Below are positions 36,262 to 46,864 of a DNA stretch of 64,000 bases, piece after piece (the first letter of the stretch is position 1; every line of letters starts with the position of its first letter). Source of the stretch: an uncultured Tateyamaria sp. (GTDB lineage Bacteria > Pseudomonadota > Alphaproteobacteria > Rhodobacterales > Rhodobacteraceae); the NCBI RefSeq assembly GCF_947494755.1, contig NZ_CANLVZ010000011.1, positions 62,001 through 126,000 on the forward strand. Reading direction: 5' to 3'. The notes under the pieces were generated by a model. It saw only the letters and a list, made by a program, of their open reading frames with translations. It was not told the DNA's origin and ran no database searches. The translations under genes and the position numbers were made by a program.

Positions 36262-36936
36262 GTGAGCAACACCGACAGCTTTATCGAAGAGGTCACGGAC
36301 GAGGTCCGCCGCGACCGTCTTTATGGCTATCTCAAGCGATATGGCTGGATCGCCGCACTTGCGATCGTGCTGATCGTGGGCGGGGCCGGGTACAATGAGT
36401 ATCGTCGCGCACAACAGGACGCGCGCGCGCAGGCGCTTGGCGACGCGATGCTGGCAGCCCTGACCACGGACGAGGATGCGGGCCGGGCTGCGGCCCTGGC
36501 CGATGTGTCCGCTGATACGCCCCAGGGTGCAGCCGTGCTGGCCTTTATGACCGCAGGGGCGCAGTCCGATGCGGGTGAACCCGAGGCGGCGGCGCAGACC
36601 TTGCAATCGGTCACGGATAACGGGGATATCCCCCTGATCTACCGCCAGATTGCCACTTTCAAATCATTGATGTTGCAGGCCGACGTGATAGACCCTGCGA
36701 CCTTGCGCGCCGGGTTCGAGACCCTCGCTGTGCCCGGTGTTCCCTTGCGGATGCTTGCGACTGAGCAACTGGCCCTGATCGACATATCGGAGGGGGATAC
36801 GGACGCTGCCATCGCCCGTTTCCAAAGCATCCTTGAGGACGCCGAAGCGACCCCAGGCTTGCAACGACGCGCCCTACAGGCAATGGTGGCGTTGGGCGGC
36901 GATCCGCAGGCCCCAACAACTGAGAACGAGCAATAA
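36262..36936 (+). CDS. YfgM-like tetratricopeptide membrane protein
   Basis: Protein of 224 residues with a GTG start at 36262 preceded by AAGGGGAA. It has a cytoplasmic N-terminus (DSFIEEVTDEVRRDRLYGYL), one membrane helix (WIAALAIVLIVGGAGY) and a TPR-like periplasmic region. The gene order, followed by a bamB-like gene and der, equals the yfgM-bamB-der order of E. coli, where YfgM assists envelope protein folding near SecYEG. Confidence 0.82.
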   Translation: MSNTDSFIEEVTDEVRRDRLYGYLKRYGWIAALAIVLIVGGAGYNEYRRAQQDARAQALGDAMLAALTTDEDAGRAAALADVSADTPQGAAVLAFMTAGAQSDAGEPEAAAQTLQSVTDNGDIPLIYRQIATFKSLMLQADVIDPATLRAGFETLAVPGVPLRMLATEQLALIDISEGDTDAAIARFQSILEDAEATPGLQRRALQAMVALGGDPQAPTTENEQ

Positions 36937-36946
36937 AGGCTGCACG

Positions 36947-38338
36947 ATGAGGTATTCGCGCATGGGGACCATTGGGGCCAATCGGCTGGGGCTGAGCCCT
37001 GCCAGGACAACACTTGGGCTTTGCCTGATATCGGCGACACTGCTGGCCGCCTGCGCCCAACGAGAGATCATATTGCCCGGCAAGCGCGAACCGGTCACCT
37101 CGGTGCTGTCTTCGAGCACGCCCGTAGACGAAGAGGGGACCGCAGCCGCCGAGGCCGTCACCGATGAGGCCCGCGCCATCAGCCTGCCTGCACAGGTTGC
37201 CAATGCGGATGCGGCCCAAGGGTTTGGCACACCGGATTTTCGCACCGACCACCCGCGGCTCAATGCGACGCTTACCCCTGTGTTCTCTGTCAATATCGGC
37301 GAAGGGGACCGCCGCAAACACCGCATCGTGGCGGATCCTGTTGTGTCAGGTGGACGGGTGTTCACACTGGATTCCGAAACTCAGGTAACAGCCGTGTCCA
37401 CTTCGGGTGCTGTTCTTTGGCAGACCGATGTGCTGCCTGATGGGGCAAAGTCGGGTGACGCAACCGGCGGCGGGCTCGCCGCGGATGGCGATGTGTTATA
37501 TGTCGCGACCGGGTTTGGCGCGTTGACCGCACTGGATGCGGCTACGGGTGCCGAAATCTGGGCGCAAAAGCTAGAGGGCACCGGGTCTGGCCGTCCGACA
37601 GTGTTTGGTGATCTCGTCTATGTGATGGCCGGGGATGACACCGGTTGGGCGCTGGACAAATCCAACGGACGGATTGAATGGCAGGTCACGGGGTCCGAAA
37701 ACCTGACCAACGTGCTGGGCGCACCGGCTCCGATTGTGACCGATGGGTTGGCCGTCTTTTCCTTTGGCTCGGGCGAGATGCGCGCGGTGTTCCGTCAGGG
37801 CGGTCTGCGCCGGTGGGATGCGTCCGTCTTGGGTGAACGCGAAGGGCGCGCGCTGGCCAAATTCGGCGACGTCACGGGCCGGCCCATCGCACGCGACGGG
37901 GTGATTTACGCGGGCAACCAATCGGGCCGCACGGTTGCGGTCGCCGCCGGCAGCGGCAACCGCATCTGGACAGCTGACGAAGGGGCCATCGACACCGTTC
38001 TGCCAGTGGCCGACAGCGTCTTCCTGGTCAGTGACCGCAACGAATTGCTGCGTCTCGACGCGGCGGATGGTAGCCGTATCTGGGGCATGCCGCTGCCCAA
38101 TTTCGTCAAGGACCGCCCTACGCAACAGTCCGAAGTCTTTGCCCATCACGGACCCATCCTTGCGGGTGGACGGCTGCACGTCGCCTCTTCTGACGGGGTG
38201 CTGCGCAGCTATGATCCGGCGTCCGGCGCGCTTGTGGGCACCACCGAAATCCCGAGCGGGGCCACCACGGCACCGGTTGTGGCGGGCCAGACCCTTTATG
38301 TGGTGTCGCGCAAAGGCCAGCTGATCGCTTACCGCTAA
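36947..38338 (+). CDS. bamB: BamB-like outer membrane assembly lipoprotein (PQQ repeats)
   Basis: Protein of 463 residues with a lipoprotein signal peptide ending in LLAAC, and repeated beta-propeller blades such as GAVLWQTDV, GAEIWAQKL, GRIEWQVTG and GNRIWTADE. BamB is a subunit of the outer-membrane barrel assembly machine. It begins 10 nt after the YfgM-like gene and is followed by der after 74 bases. The N-terminus has two candidate ATGs, at 36947 and 36962; both keep the lipobox. Confidence 0.85.
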   Translation: MRYSRMGTIGANRLGLSPARTTLGLCLISATLLAACAQREIILPGKREPVTSVLSSSTPVDEEGTAAAEAVTDEARAISLPAQVANADAAQGFGTPDFRTDHPRLNATLTPVFSVNIGEGDRRKHRIVADPVVSGGRVFTLDSETQVTAVSTSGAVLWQTDVLPDGAKSGDATGGGLAADGDVLYVATGFGALTALDAATGAEIWAQKLEGTGSGRPTVFGDLVYVMAGDDTGWALDKSNGRIEWQVTGSENLTNVLGAPAPIVTDGLAVFSFGSGEMRAVFRQGGLRRWDASVLGEREGRALAKFGDVTGRPIARDGVIYAGNQSGRTVAVAAGSGNRIWTADEGAIDTVLPVADSVFLVSDRNELLRLDAADGSRIWGMPLPNFVKDRPTQQSEVFAHHGPILAGGRLHVASSDGVLRSYDPASGALVGTTEIPSGATTAPVVAGQTLYVVSRKGQLIAYR

Positions 38339-38412
38339 GGCGCGTTTGGTCCTTTTCGAGCGGGCGCAGATGGTCTATGTGCGGCCTCTGATCCTTGGAT
38401 GCGGACCCGGCC

Positions 38413-39864
38413 ATGACCCTGACCCTCGCTATTGTTGGCCGCCCCAATGTGGGCAAGTCGACGCTGTTCAACCGCCTTGTGGGCAAGCGCCTTGCGTTGG
38501 TGGATGACCAGCCGGGGGTGACCCGTGACCTGCGCGAAGGGGCGGGGCGGCTGGCGGATCTGCGCTTTACCGTGATTGATACGGCGGGCCTTGAAGAGGC
38601 GACCGATGACAGCCTGCAGGGCCGGATGCGCCGCCTGACCGAGCGGGCCGTGGATATGGCCGATGTGTGCCTGTTCATGATCGACGCCCGTGCGGGCGTG
38701 ACGCCCACCGACGAAGTCTTTGCCGAAATCTTGCGCAAGCGATCTGCGCATGTTCTGCTCGCCGCGAACAAGGGCGAGGGATCGGCCGCCGATGCAGGCG
38801 TGATTGAGGCGTTCTCGCTTGGTCTGGGCGAGCCGATCCGCCTGTCTGCCGAGCATGGCGAGGGGTTGAACGACCTCTATGCCCAATTGCAACCGCTGGC
38901 GGATCAATATGCCGAAAAGGCCGATAACGATGCCCCCGAGGTGGATGTCGAGGTGGACGAGGATGACCCGGATTACGTCGCTCAACCCACCAATGCCAAA
39001 CCCCTGCAGGTCGCGGTGGTGGGCCGTCCCAACGCCGGCAAATCGACCCTCATTAACCAGATCGTCGGCGAAGACCGCCTGCTGACCGGCCCCGAGGCGG
39101 GCATCACCCGCGACGCCATTTCCCTGCGCACCGATTGGGGCGGCACGCCGATGCGCATTTTCGACACGGCAGGCATGCGCAAGCGCGCCAAGGTGCAGGA
39201 AAAGCTGGAGAAGTTGAGCGTTAGCGACGGGTTGCGCGCTGTGAAATTCGCCGAGGTCGTGGTGGTTTTGCTCGATGCGGCGATCCCGTTCGAGCAGCAG
39301 GATTTGCGCATCGCAGACCTTGCCGAACGCGAGGGGCGCGCGGTCGTGGTCGCCATCAACAAGTGGGATATCGAGGACGACAAGCAGGCCAAGCTGCGCG
39401 ACCTGAAGGAAAGTTTCGAGCGTCTTTTGCCGCAATTGCGCGGCGCGCCTCTGGTGACAGTCTCGGCCAAGACGGGGCGGGGGATCGACCGGCTGCACGG
39501 TGCGATACTGCGCGCCTATGATGTTTGGAACCGCCGCGTGACCACCGCGCAGTTGAACCGCTGGCTGACCGGTATGCTGGAGGCGCATCCGCCCCCCGCG
39601 CCGCAGGGCAAACGGATCAAGCTGCGCTACATGACCCAGGCCAAGACCCGGCCTCCGGGTTTCGTGGTGATGTGCAGCCATCCCGACAAAATGCCTGAAA
39701 GCTATAACCGCTATCTTGTCAACGGCTTACGGCTCGACTTTGATATGCCTGGCACGCCTATCCGGCTTTACATGCGCGGGCAGAATGATGCCAATCCCTA
39801 CAAGGGGCGCAAAAAGGCACCGCCATCAAAACTGCGCAAGCATACCGACGGGCGGCGCAGCTAA
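38413..39864 (+). CDS. der: Ribosome biogenesis GTPase Der (EngA)
   Basis: Protein of 483 residues with two tandem GTPase domains: P-loops [12 protein letters not shown] near residue 9 and [12 protein letters not shown] near 205. Both have switch motifs DTAGLEE and DTAGMRK, and a KH-like C-terminal domain. Der matures the 50S ribosomal subunit. Its stop interlocks with the stop of the convergent TspO-like gene in a shared CTAA. Confidence 0.96.
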   Translation: MTLTLAIVGRPNVGKSTLFNRLVGKRLALVDDQPGVTRDLREGAGRLADLRFTVIDTAGLEEATDDSLQGRMRRLTERAVDMADVCLFMIDARAGVTPTDEVFAEILRKRSAHVLLAANKGEGSAADAGVIEAFSLGLGEPIRLSAEHGEGLNDLYAQLQPLADQYAEKADNDAPEVDVEVDEDDPDYVAQPTNAKPLQVAVVGRPNAGKSTLINQIVGEDRLLTGPEAGITRDAISLRTDWGGTPMRIFDTAGMRKRAKVQEKLEKLSVSDGLRAVKFAEVVVVLLDAAIPFEQQDLRIADLAEREGRAVVVAINKWDIEDDKQAKLRDLKESFERLLPQLRGAPLVTVSAKTGRGIDRLHGAILRAYDVWNRRVTTAQLNRWLTGMLEAHPPPAPQGKRIKLRYMTQAKTRPPGFVVMCSHPDKMPESYNRYLVNGLRLDFDMPGTPIRLYMRGQNDANPYKGRKKAPPSKLRKHTDGRRS

Positions 39865-40556
39865 AGCCGCTGCGTCATCCCGCGTGCGGCCTGCACGGTC
39901 GGCACCGCAACGATCAAACTGGCGACGGCTGCAATCACGGCGATCAATGTGGGCGCGGCCACGATAATCCCGACAAAGGCCCAGATCACGGCCACACCAT
40001 AGGTCGGCGCGCGGTTCAACCGGCTTTGGATGAAGGTCGCAAGGGCCGTGGCCGCGATGATCATGATCACGGCGGTCGGGATTTCGGCCAGCAGGCCATA
40101 CCCGGCCAGCAACAGCCCAATGGCCACACAGCTTGCCGCACTCAACCAGCCGGCATAAAGCCCGATGGGCAGGCTCGCCCACCCCGCGTCATGCACCGGG
40201 CTGCGGATCAGGGCGATCAGGGCTGGCACCAGCATGGCCCAGATCAGCGAGGTCGCCAAAACCGGGCTGAGGACCGCGGCAGGCAACCAGATCGCGCCCA
40301 CCGCCAGCGAAATCGCCAAGGGGCCGCGCATGTCCTGCCAATCGGGCGCATCAGGGCGGCGCAGCACGCCAAACGCAGCGGACACGAGCAGCCACAGGTA
40401 AATTACGCCCCAGATCGCAAAGGCATAACCGGCAGGCTGCACTGCGGGATCGTCCTGTGGCACCGGAAAGTGGTCAGGGTCGAACCCGCCAAAATCAGGC
40501 ACCCAAAGGGTTGAGCCTGCAAAGGCAAGTGTCAGCAGCGCGACGAGGTAAGGCAT
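39861..40556 (-). CDS. TspO/MBR-related membrane protein
   Basis: Membrane protein of 231 residues with about six or seven hydrophobic helices and the motif [16 protein letters not shown], which fits tryptophan-rich sensory (TspO/MBR-like) proteins of the longer type. Ligand is unknown; classical TspO binds porphyrins or cholesterol. Convergent with der, sharing 4 bases at the stops. Confidence 0.65.
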   Translation of the reverse strand: MPYLVALLTLAFAGSTLWVPDFGGFDPDHFPVPQDDPAVQPAGYAFAIWGVIYLWLLVSAAFGVLRRPDAPDWQDMRGPLAISLAVGAIWLPAAVLSPVLATSLIWAMLVPALIALIRSPVHDAGWASLPIGLYAGWLSAASCVAIGLLLAGYGLLAEIPTAVIMIIAATALATFIQSRLNRAPTYGVAVIWAFVGIIVAAPTLIAVIAAVASLIVAVPTVQAARGMTQRL

Positions 40557-40647
40557 GGTTTTCCACCGTTTACGAAAAAAGTATCTGAGCGTAGTCTGAG
40601 ACCATTAGAGTAGAGCTTTTGGCGATATTTCAAGGACTTGATAAGAA

Positions 40648-41724
40648 ATGACCCGCATTGCGATCTTTTGTGACGGCACGTGGAATTCCCCCTCGATCCA
40701 AGAGCCGACAAGCGTGCACAAACTACAACGCGCCCTTGTGTCGGACCCGGCCAAGGGACAGGTGACAGCCTATTTTCCCGGCATAGGCACCGATCAGCGT
40801 TTTGACGGGCGGGTCAAACGGTTCTTTAACAAATGGGGCGGCGGGGCGTTCGGCTGGGGGCTGGATGCAAAGGTGAAACAGGCCTATCAGTTTCTCGCCC
40901 AAGTCTATGAGCCGGGGGACGAGATTTATTTGTTCGGCTTTTCGCGCGGCGCCTTCACGGCGCGGTCGGTGGCAGGGATGATCCGCAAATGCGGTATCAT
41001 CGAAGACACGAGCGCCGAGGCGGTGAACGAAGCCTTCGAGCTTTACCGCAAGCGCGGTGACGCCAACCACCCCGATGCCGATCATATCCGCGAGGCGCGG
41101 CGCCGGATGTCGCCCCGGTTCGCCACGTCGGACACGGACATGGCGTGGCGCAACGACACCTCGCGCCTGGTCGAAATCGCTTATCTCGGCGTGTGGGACA
41201 CGGTGGGCGCGCGGGGCATTCCACCGTCGTTGTTGGGGCCCGTTGCGTCGATGTGGAACCGGCAATACAAGTTCCATGACATGAAGCTGTCGAGCCTCGT
41301 GCAATCGGCGCGCCATGCGCTTGCGCTGGACGAGCGGCGGGTGTTCTACAAGCCCGCAAAATGGGATAATCTTGATGGAAATAAGGGGCTTAACAGGGGT
41401 GTGACAGGCCCGCTGCGCCCCTATCAACAGCTGTGGTTCGTCGGCAATCATTCGATCGTGGGCGGGTCTGGTGCGGCGCAGCCCTTGTCGTCCATTGCGC
41501 TTGACTGGGTGGTGCAGGGGGCCGGGCGGCTCGCCTTGACGCCGGGTGAGACATTCCCGCCGGTGGCCCCGGATCCGCTGTGCGATGCGCCCGAATTGGC
41601 CGACCGCCGGTCGTTCCTGAAAAAGTGGAGGCAAGGCCCCAAGCAAAGCTGGGAGGTTCACCCCTCCGTGCGCACAAGATCGCAGGGGCGGCCCGATTAC
41701 CGCCCCGGCTCACTTGGCATTTAG
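40648..41724 (+). CDS. DUF2235 alpha/beta hydrolase
   Basis: Protein of 358 residues with the DUF2235 opening [13 protein letters not shown] and a nucleophile elbow [18 protein letters not shown] with Ser99, found also in type VI secretion phospholipase effectors (Tle1-like). No secretion marker genes (VgrG, PAAR, immunity protein) are adjacent, so a housekeeping hydrolase is more likely here. Its stop interlocks with the serS stop. Confidence 0.85.
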   Translation: MTRIAIFCDGTWNSPSIQEPTSVHKLQRALVSDPAKGQVTAYFPGIGTDQRFDGRVKRFFNKWGGGAFGWGLDAKVKQAYQFLAQVYEPGDEIYLFGFSRGAFTARSVAGMIRKCGIIEDTSAEAVNEAFELYRKRGDANHPDADHIREARRRMSPRFATSDTDMAWRNDTSRLVEIAYLGVWDTVGARGIPPSLLGPVASMWNRQYKFHDMKLSSLVQSARHALALDERRVFYKPAKWDNLDGNKGLNRGVTGPLRPYQQLWFVGNHSIVGGSGAAQPLSSIALDWVVQGAGRLALTPGETFPPVAPDPLCDAPELADRRSFLKKWRQGPKQSWEVHPSVRTRSQGRPDYRPGSLGI

Positions 41725-43013
41725 GCGAGCGTACCGTCCGCCGTCAGCGTCGATTTTCCGCCAAGATAGGGCGCGAGCACGGCAGGCAAGGCCACCGACC
41801 CGTCCGCCTGTTGTCCGTTTTCCAGCACCGCGATCAGGCACCGCCCCACGGCCAGACCCGAGCCGTTGAGCGTGTGTACGAATTGCGGCTTGCCCCCATC
41901 GGCAGGCTTGAACCGCGCATTCATGCGCCGTGCCTGAAAGTCGCCCGTGGTCGAGACCGAACTGATCTCGCGGTAGGCATCCTGGCCGGGCAGCCACGCC
42001 TCGATGTCATAGGTGCGCCGCGCGCCGAAGCCCATGTCACCCGTACACAGGATCACTGTGCGGTAGGGGATCTCGAGCGCCTCGAGGATCCCTTCGGCGC
42101 AGCCCAGCATCCGCTTTTGTTCGGCGTCGCTGTCGTCGGGATGGGTGATCGACACCATTTCGACCTTCTCGAACTGGTGCTGGCGCAACATGCCTGCGGT
42201 GTCGCGCCCGGCGCTGCCCGCTTCGGAGCGGAAGCATAGCGTGTGGGCGGTCAGCCGGATCGGCAGCGCGCTTGCCTCCAGCACGTCGCCCGCCACCGAA
42301 TAGGTCAGCGGCACTTCGGAGGTCGGCACAAGCCACATCCCCTCTTCGGTGCGATAGCTTTCCTCGCCGAATTTGGGCAGCTTGTCGGTGCCATACATCG
42401 CTTCTTCGCGCACCAGCACGGGGCTGTTCACCTCGGTTAAGCCGTTTTGATCCACATGGGTGTCGATCATGAATTGGGCCAGCGCGCGGTGGATGCGCGC
42501 GACCGCCCCTTTGAGCATCACAAAGCGGCTGCCGGAGGTCTTGGCTGCGGTCTCGAAATCCATGTGTGGGGCGACAGAGGCCAGATCAAAATGCTCTTTG
42601 GGCGCGAAATTACGGGTTCGAGGCGTCCCCCACGTCTTCACTTCGACATTGTCGTCCTCATCCGCGCCCTCGGGGACATCGTCGGCGGGCAGGTTGGCGA
42701 TACGGGCAAGCGCGTCCGTCAACTGGGCGTCAAGCGCCTTGGCCTCGTCCTGCATCGCCGCGATCTCGGCCTTTTTGTCGGCCACCAGTGCGCGCAAGCG
42801 CTCAAACTCGGCCTCATCGCCGCGGCCTTTGGCGGCACCGACCTCTTTGCTGGCCTTGTTCTGTTCGGCCTGCGCGGTTTCGGCGGCCTGGATCTTGGCC
42901 CGGCGCGCCTCATCAAGGGCCAGCAGGTCAGACGACACACCCGCGTCCCCTCGGCGCGCAAGAGCGGCGTCAAAGGCGGCGGGATTGGCGCGGATGGCGC
43001 GAATGTCGTGCAT
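41721..43013 (-). CDS. serS: Seryl-tRNA synthetase
   Basis: Class II synthetase of 430 residues. An N-terminal coiled-coil arm (about 30-100, rich in Lys/Glu/Ala) grips the tRNA variable arm. Motif 2 reads [13 protein letters not shown], and the motif 3 region [17 protein letters not shown]. It attaches serine to tRNA-Ser and tRNA-Sec. Single gene between the DUF2235 gene and the rhamnose locus. Confidence 0.97.
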   Translation of the reverse strand: MHDIRAIRANPAAFDAALARRGDAGVSSDLLALDEARRAKIQAAETAQAEQNKASKEVGAAKGRGDEAEFERLRALVADKKAEIAAMQDEAKALDAQLTDALARIANLPADDVPEGADEDDNVEVKTWGTPRTRNFAPKEHFDLASVAPHMDFETAAKTSGSRFVMLKGAVARIHRALAQFMIDTHVDQNGLTEVNSPVLVREEAMYGTDKLPKFGEESYRTEEGMWLVPTSEVPLTYSVAGDVLEASALPIRLTAHTLCFRSEAGSAGRDTAGMLRQHQFEKVEMVSITHPDDSDAEQKRMLGCAEGILEALEIPYRTVILCTGDMGFGARRTYDIEAWLPGQDAYREISSVSTTGDFQARRMNARFKPADGGKPQFVHTLNGSGLAVGRCLIAVLENGQQADGSVALPAVLAPYLGGKSTLTADGTLA

Positions 43014-43189
43014 GGGTCTGGTCCTTGTTGATCATGATTTCAGGTGAGGCGGGTATGCCCGACCTTGAAGCGGGGGGGAAGAGGGGTTTGGGGTGTTGCG
43101 CCGCGGATGAGGCAGATGCGGAACGCCTGGTGTCAGCCGAGCGTTACAGGTTCCGGACGCAGCGCGGTGCGCTCTGGCGAGCGATGGGG

Positions 43190-44575
43190 CTACTGCGTTC
43201 TTTGTCGCACCGTCTGTCGCCAGAGGCCCGCATAATCGACAAGCAAGGGTTTGTTCTCGGCATCCACTGCAATGGGGCGATCCCTGATCGGCTGCGCGCG
43301 TGTCTCTCCGCCCACCAGCAGGGCCGCGCCAGCGCTTGTGCCCGTTGTGCCGGATGAGCGGAACACATCGGCCTCCATCGCGACGCTCAGCATTTCGAGG
43401 TAGAACCGATTGTTGGCGAACGGGCCCTCGACGATGATGTGCCCGTCATGACCGATGCTGCACAGGCATTCGGCTGTCACCAGCGCGAGGTAAAGCGCCA
43501 CTGCGGCCCCACGCTGACCTGTTCCCACGCCCGGTTCGTCCCCGATCCATCCCGACGCCTGCCCTTTGAAGGGCCCGCTCTCCGGGGCGAGGGCGGGCAG
43601 GAGCATGATCCGGTGTGACAGGATGTGATGCAGGTCATCGGGCGTCGGGTCCGGGTAGGGGCCGCCCATCGCCAGATCATGTTCGCGCCCGCCCATGAAG
43701 CGCGCAGAGGGGGCCGGATGGCCAAGCGCGGTCACGTTGATCAGCGTGTCGAGGGCAGGGTCGAGCGGCGTTTTCCGACCCCCAATGGACATAGCAATGA
43801 CCCACGTGCCGGTCGAGATGACGCTGAACGGAGGGTCTTGCGCCAGAATATACGGCAGAAGCGAGGCGTTGGAGTCGTGTATGCCGCAATAGACGGGCGT
43901 GTCCGGTGCCAGCCCGGTGCGCTCGGCGACGGACGGCAGGATCGGGCCAAGACGGTCATGGGGTTTGCGAACGGGGGCAAGTTTGTCCTGCAGATCAAGC
44001 GCCGCCACCAGCGACGAGACCTCACCGGCATGCGGGTTCCACAAATCCGTGTGACAGCCCAGAGAGGTCACATCGCTTGCCGTCACGCCCGTCAGCTTTG
44101 CGCCCCAGAATTGCGGGTAGGTGACGATCTGCTGCGTGCGCGCGTGCAAGCCCGGATCGGTGTGGAACTGCCAGAACAGTTGCGCGCCAATGTTCAGACC
44201 GCCCGCCAATCGGGGCGAACCCGTTTCTTCGAAAGGGGGGCGTATCGCATCATAGGCTTGGGCGGTCTCGGTGGGGCCGGGGTGTTCATAGTCGAGGATT
44301 GGCGCGGCAAGTGCGCCGTCCTGATCCAGAAGCGCCGCACAAGCGCCATGGGTCGTGACCGAGATCGCATCGACACCGTGGCGCGCATGGAGATCGCGCA
44401 ACCCATCCAGCAGAAACGCCCAATGCCCGTCCACATCGAAATGCGGCCAGGGCGGGCCGGGCAGAACCGTGTTGGGGCGGGTGATGACGCTGATTTCTGT
44501 CAGGCTCTGCCGGTCGACCAGAGCAAGTTTCGCATTGGTCTTGCCGATATCTATGACGGCGACGTGACGTGTCAT
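43190..44575 (-). CDS. rhaK: Rhamnulokinase-type FGGY kinase
   Basis: FGGY-family sugar kinase of 461 residues beginning [19 protein letters not shown], with the ATPase-fold segment [12 protein letters not shown]. It phosphorylates L-rhamnulose; the family and the gene order match RhaK of Rhizobium leguminosarum. Overlaps rhaU by 4 nt (ATGA). In rhizobia RhaK is also needed for rhamnose uptake. Last gene of the minus-strand transport operon. Confidence 0.9.
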   Translation of the reverse strand: MTRHVAVIDIGKTNAKLALVDRQSLTEISVITRPNTVLPGPPWPHFDVDGHWAFLLDGLRDLHARHGVDAISVTTHGACAALLDQDGALAAPILDYEHPGPTETAQAYDAIRPPFEETGSPRLAGGLNIGAQLFWQFHTDPGLHARTQQIVTYPQFWGAKLTGVTASDVTSLGCHTDLWNPHAGEVSSLVAALDLQDKLAPVRKPHDRLGPILPSVAERTGLAPDTPVYCGIHDSNASLLPYILAQDPPFSVISTGTWVIAMSIGGRKTPLDPALDTLINVTALGHPAPSARFMGGREHDLAMGGPYPDPTPDDLHHILSHRIMLLPALAPESGPFKGQASGWIGDEPGVGTGQRGAAVALYLALVTAECLCSIGHDGHIIVEGPFANNRFYLEMLSVAMEADVFRSSGTTGTSAGAALLVGGETRAQPIRDRPIAVDAENKPLLVDYAGLWRQTVRQRTQ

Positions 44576-44886
44576 GGCATATGGAACACGGTGTCGAGCG
44601 GGGTGGCCACGGGCTCACTGCTTGGGTGGGTCTGCATGATGTCGGCCATATGCGCCCACCATTTCTGCATGACCGGATGTGCGGGCAGGCTATCCATTTT
44701 GTGCCCGTCCTTGCGCCACAAGACAGCGAAGAGGATATCAGTCTCAGCATCCAGATGGATCGAATAATCCGACACGCCCGCCTCCTTCAAAAGCGTGACC
44801 AGCTCGGGCCAGATCGCGTCATGACGCTTGATGTATTCCTCGCGACAGCCGGGGTTCAACTGCATCCTGAACGCATATTTCTCCAT
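44572..44886 (-). CDS. rhaU: L-rhamnose mutarotase
   Basis: Protein of 104 residues, the same length as E. coli RhaM, beginning [20 protein letters not shown] and containing [10 protein letters not shown] and LFAVLWR. It interconverts alpha and beta anomers of L-rhamnose. The ATG overlaps the rhaQ stop by one base (TGATG), and the stop overlaps rhaK (ATGA). A longer in-frame extension exists upstream but lies inside rhaQ. Confidence 0.94.
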   Translation of the reverse strand: MEKYAFRMQLNPGCREEYIKRHDAIWPELVTLLKEAGVSDYSIHLDAETDILFAVLWRKDGHKMDSLPAHPVMQKWWAHMADIMQTHPSSEPVATPLDTVFHMP

Positions 44887-45872
44887 CAGCGTGCCCGCCA
44901 CATGGACCACAGGCGCGGCAGAGCGATGACCCCGATCAGGAGCGCGCCGATGACGATGGACATGACGATGCCCGGCACATTCAGCAAGCCCAACCCGAAG
45001 GTGACCAGCCCCATGACGAAGGCCGCAATGACGACTCCGACGATGGTGCCTGAGCCGCCGAGGATGCTGACACCACCGAGGACGACCATGGTGACGACCT
45101 CCAATTCCCATCCTGTCGCGATGGAGGGGCGGGTGGAACCAAGGCGCGCGGTCAGGCAGATCGCCGCCACGCCGGACATCAGGCCGGTCAGAAGGAAGAG
45201 GATGAATTTCACGCGGTTCACACGGATGCCCGAGAACATCGCGCCCGTCGCGTTATTGCCGATGGCATAGACCGCGCGCCCGAAATTGGTCTGGTGCAAA
45301 AGCACCGCGTAGATCACCGCAATGACCGCAAACAGCACGAATTCGAAGGAGATCACCCACCAGACATAACCTTGGCCGAACCACGAAAAGCTCTCTGGAT
45401 AGCCCCGGAACGCCTGATCTCCGAGCACGATGTAGCTGATACCGCGAAACAGGCTCATGGTGCCGATGGTCACCACAATCGAAGGCAGCCCGAGGCGGGT
45501 CACAAGGACTCCATTGAACGCGCCACACAGCAGGCCGACCCCAAGACCGATCAGCACGAGGCCGGGCGTGCCCACACCCATCTGCACGGCGGCCCCCATC
45601 GCGGTGGAGGCCAGTGCGATGATCGAGGCGACGGACAGATCGATCTCGCCCGAGATGATCAAAAGCGCCATGGCAAAGGCGATCATCGCCTTTTCGGTGA
45701 AGTTGAATGTCGCGTCGCTGAGGTTCCAGGCGTTCAGGAAATAGGGCGAGGCAAAACTGTTGGCGGCGAAAATCCCGATGGCGACGAGCAACAGCAGGGT
45801 TTCCCAGCTTTTCAGCCGCTGCTCCATCGCAGAGCGCAGGCGGTCGGGGATGATGCGGTCGGTGGTGGTCAT
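44886..45872 (-). CDS. rhaQ: Rhamnose ABC transporter permease RhaQ
   Basis: Sugar ABC permease (RbsC type) of 328 residues with about eight membrane helices and the family segments [12 protein letters not shown] and [14 protein letters not shown]. Overlaps rhaP by 4 nt. Naming follows the R. leguminosarum order rhaRSTPQUK. Confidence 0.9.
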   Translation of the reverse strand: MTTTDRIIPDRLRSAMEQRLKSWETLLLLVAIGIFAANSFASPYFLNAWNLSDATFNFTEKAMIAFAMALLIISGEIDLSVASIIALASTAMGAAVQMGVGTPGLVLIGLGVGLLCGAFNGVLVTRLGLPSIVVTIGTMSLFRGISYIVLGDQAFRGYPESFSWFGQGYVWWVISFEFVLFAVIAVIYAVLLHQTNFGRAVYAIGNNATGAMFSGIRVNRVKFILFLLTGLMSGVAAICLTARLGSTRPSIATGWELEVVTMVVLGGVSILGGSGTIVGVVIAAFVMGLVTFGLGLLNVPGIVMSIVIGALLIGVIALPRLWSMWRAR

Positions 45873-46852
45873 GATATGTGCTCCGCGCGCTTGAGGATGA
45901 TGCGGCCTTTCTTGCGGTTGGCCTGCGCGTTCAGGGCGACGGCGATGATGATCGCACTGCCCGAAATGGCCAATTGCCAGAAGGGGGAGATGTCGACGAC
46001 CGGCAGCGCGTTCTTGATGATGCCAAGGAACAAGGCCCCCAAGAGCGCACCCACGACCGTGCCGATACCCCCCATGATCGACACACCGCCGATGACGCAG
46101 GCAGCCACCACGTCCAGCTCAAACCCCCCTGCAATATCGACATAGGACACCGCAAAGCGCGACACCCAGAGATAGCCCGTCAGCCCCGCCAACGCCCCCG
46201 AGATCGTGAACGCCCAGAACTGCGTCTTGCCTACGTTGATCCCCGCATAGGTCGCGGCATGCGGATTGCCGCCCGCCGCGTAGAACGCGCGCCCAAGCGT
46301 GGTGCGTGTCATGACGACGGTGAACACAATGACGGCAAGGATGGCGATCCAGCTGAGCACCGGCAGGCCAAGAAGTTCCGCGCGGGGGAAGGCCTTGAAT
46401 GCGGGGCTCATCTCGTGACTGTTGACCCATTTGCCGTCGGAAATCAGAAAGATGAAACCGCGAAAGATGGTCATTGTGCCCAAGGTCACCACAATGGGCG
46501 GGATTTGCAGTTTCCACACGAGGATGCCGTTGAACATGCCCAGAACCGTGCCCAGACCGATGGCGATGACAAGGATCACGACAATCGGCAGGCCCGGTGC
46601 CGCCACATTCACCATCGATACGACCATGCCTGTCAGCGCGAGGTTCGCCGCGACGCTGAGGTCGATGCACTTGGTCAGGATGACGATCATCTGACCAATC
46701 GCCAGCAGGATCAGCGGCGACGTGTCATTGAACACATTGGCAAGGTTGAATGGTGCGACAAAGGCGGGAAAACGGGACGAGATCAGCACCAGTAGCAACA
46801 GGATGGCCGCGATCAGCAGCGTTTCCCGCGAGGCGATCAGACGTTTGAGCAT
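45869..46852 (-). CDS. rhaP: Rhamnose ABC transporter permease RhaP
   Basis: Second RbsC-type permease, 327 residues, beginning MLKRLIASRETLLIAAILLL, with LTKCIDLSVAANLALTGM and GGVSIMGGIGTVVG. Probably forms a heterodimer with RhaQ. Starts about 12 nt after the rhaT stop. Confidence 0.9.
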   Translation of the reverse strand: MLKRLIASRETLLIAAILLLLVLISSRFPAFVAPFNLANVFNDTSPLILLAIGQMIVILTKCIDLSVAANLALTGMVVSMVNVAAPGLPIVVILVIAIGLGTVLGMFNGILVWKLQIPPIVVTLGTMTIFRGFIFLISDGKWVNSHEMSPAFKAFPRAELLGLPVLSWIAILAVIVFTVVMTRTTLGRAFYAAGGNPHAATYAGINVGKTQFWAFTISGALAGLTGYLWVSRFAVSYVDIAGGFELDVVAACVIGGVSIMGGIGTVVGALLGALFLGIIKNALPVVDISPFWQLAISGSAIIIAVALNAQANRKKGRIILKRAEHIS

Positions 46853-46864
46853 GGCGCGTTTCCC

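Noticed and set aside
38335-39681. Open frame antisense to der
   Set aside because: Der is clear on the plus strand with both GTPase domains.
40648-41724. DUF2235 protein as a type VI secretion effector
   Set aside because: No VgrG, PAAR, Hcp or immunity-type gene is adjacent, so the effector role is not supported.
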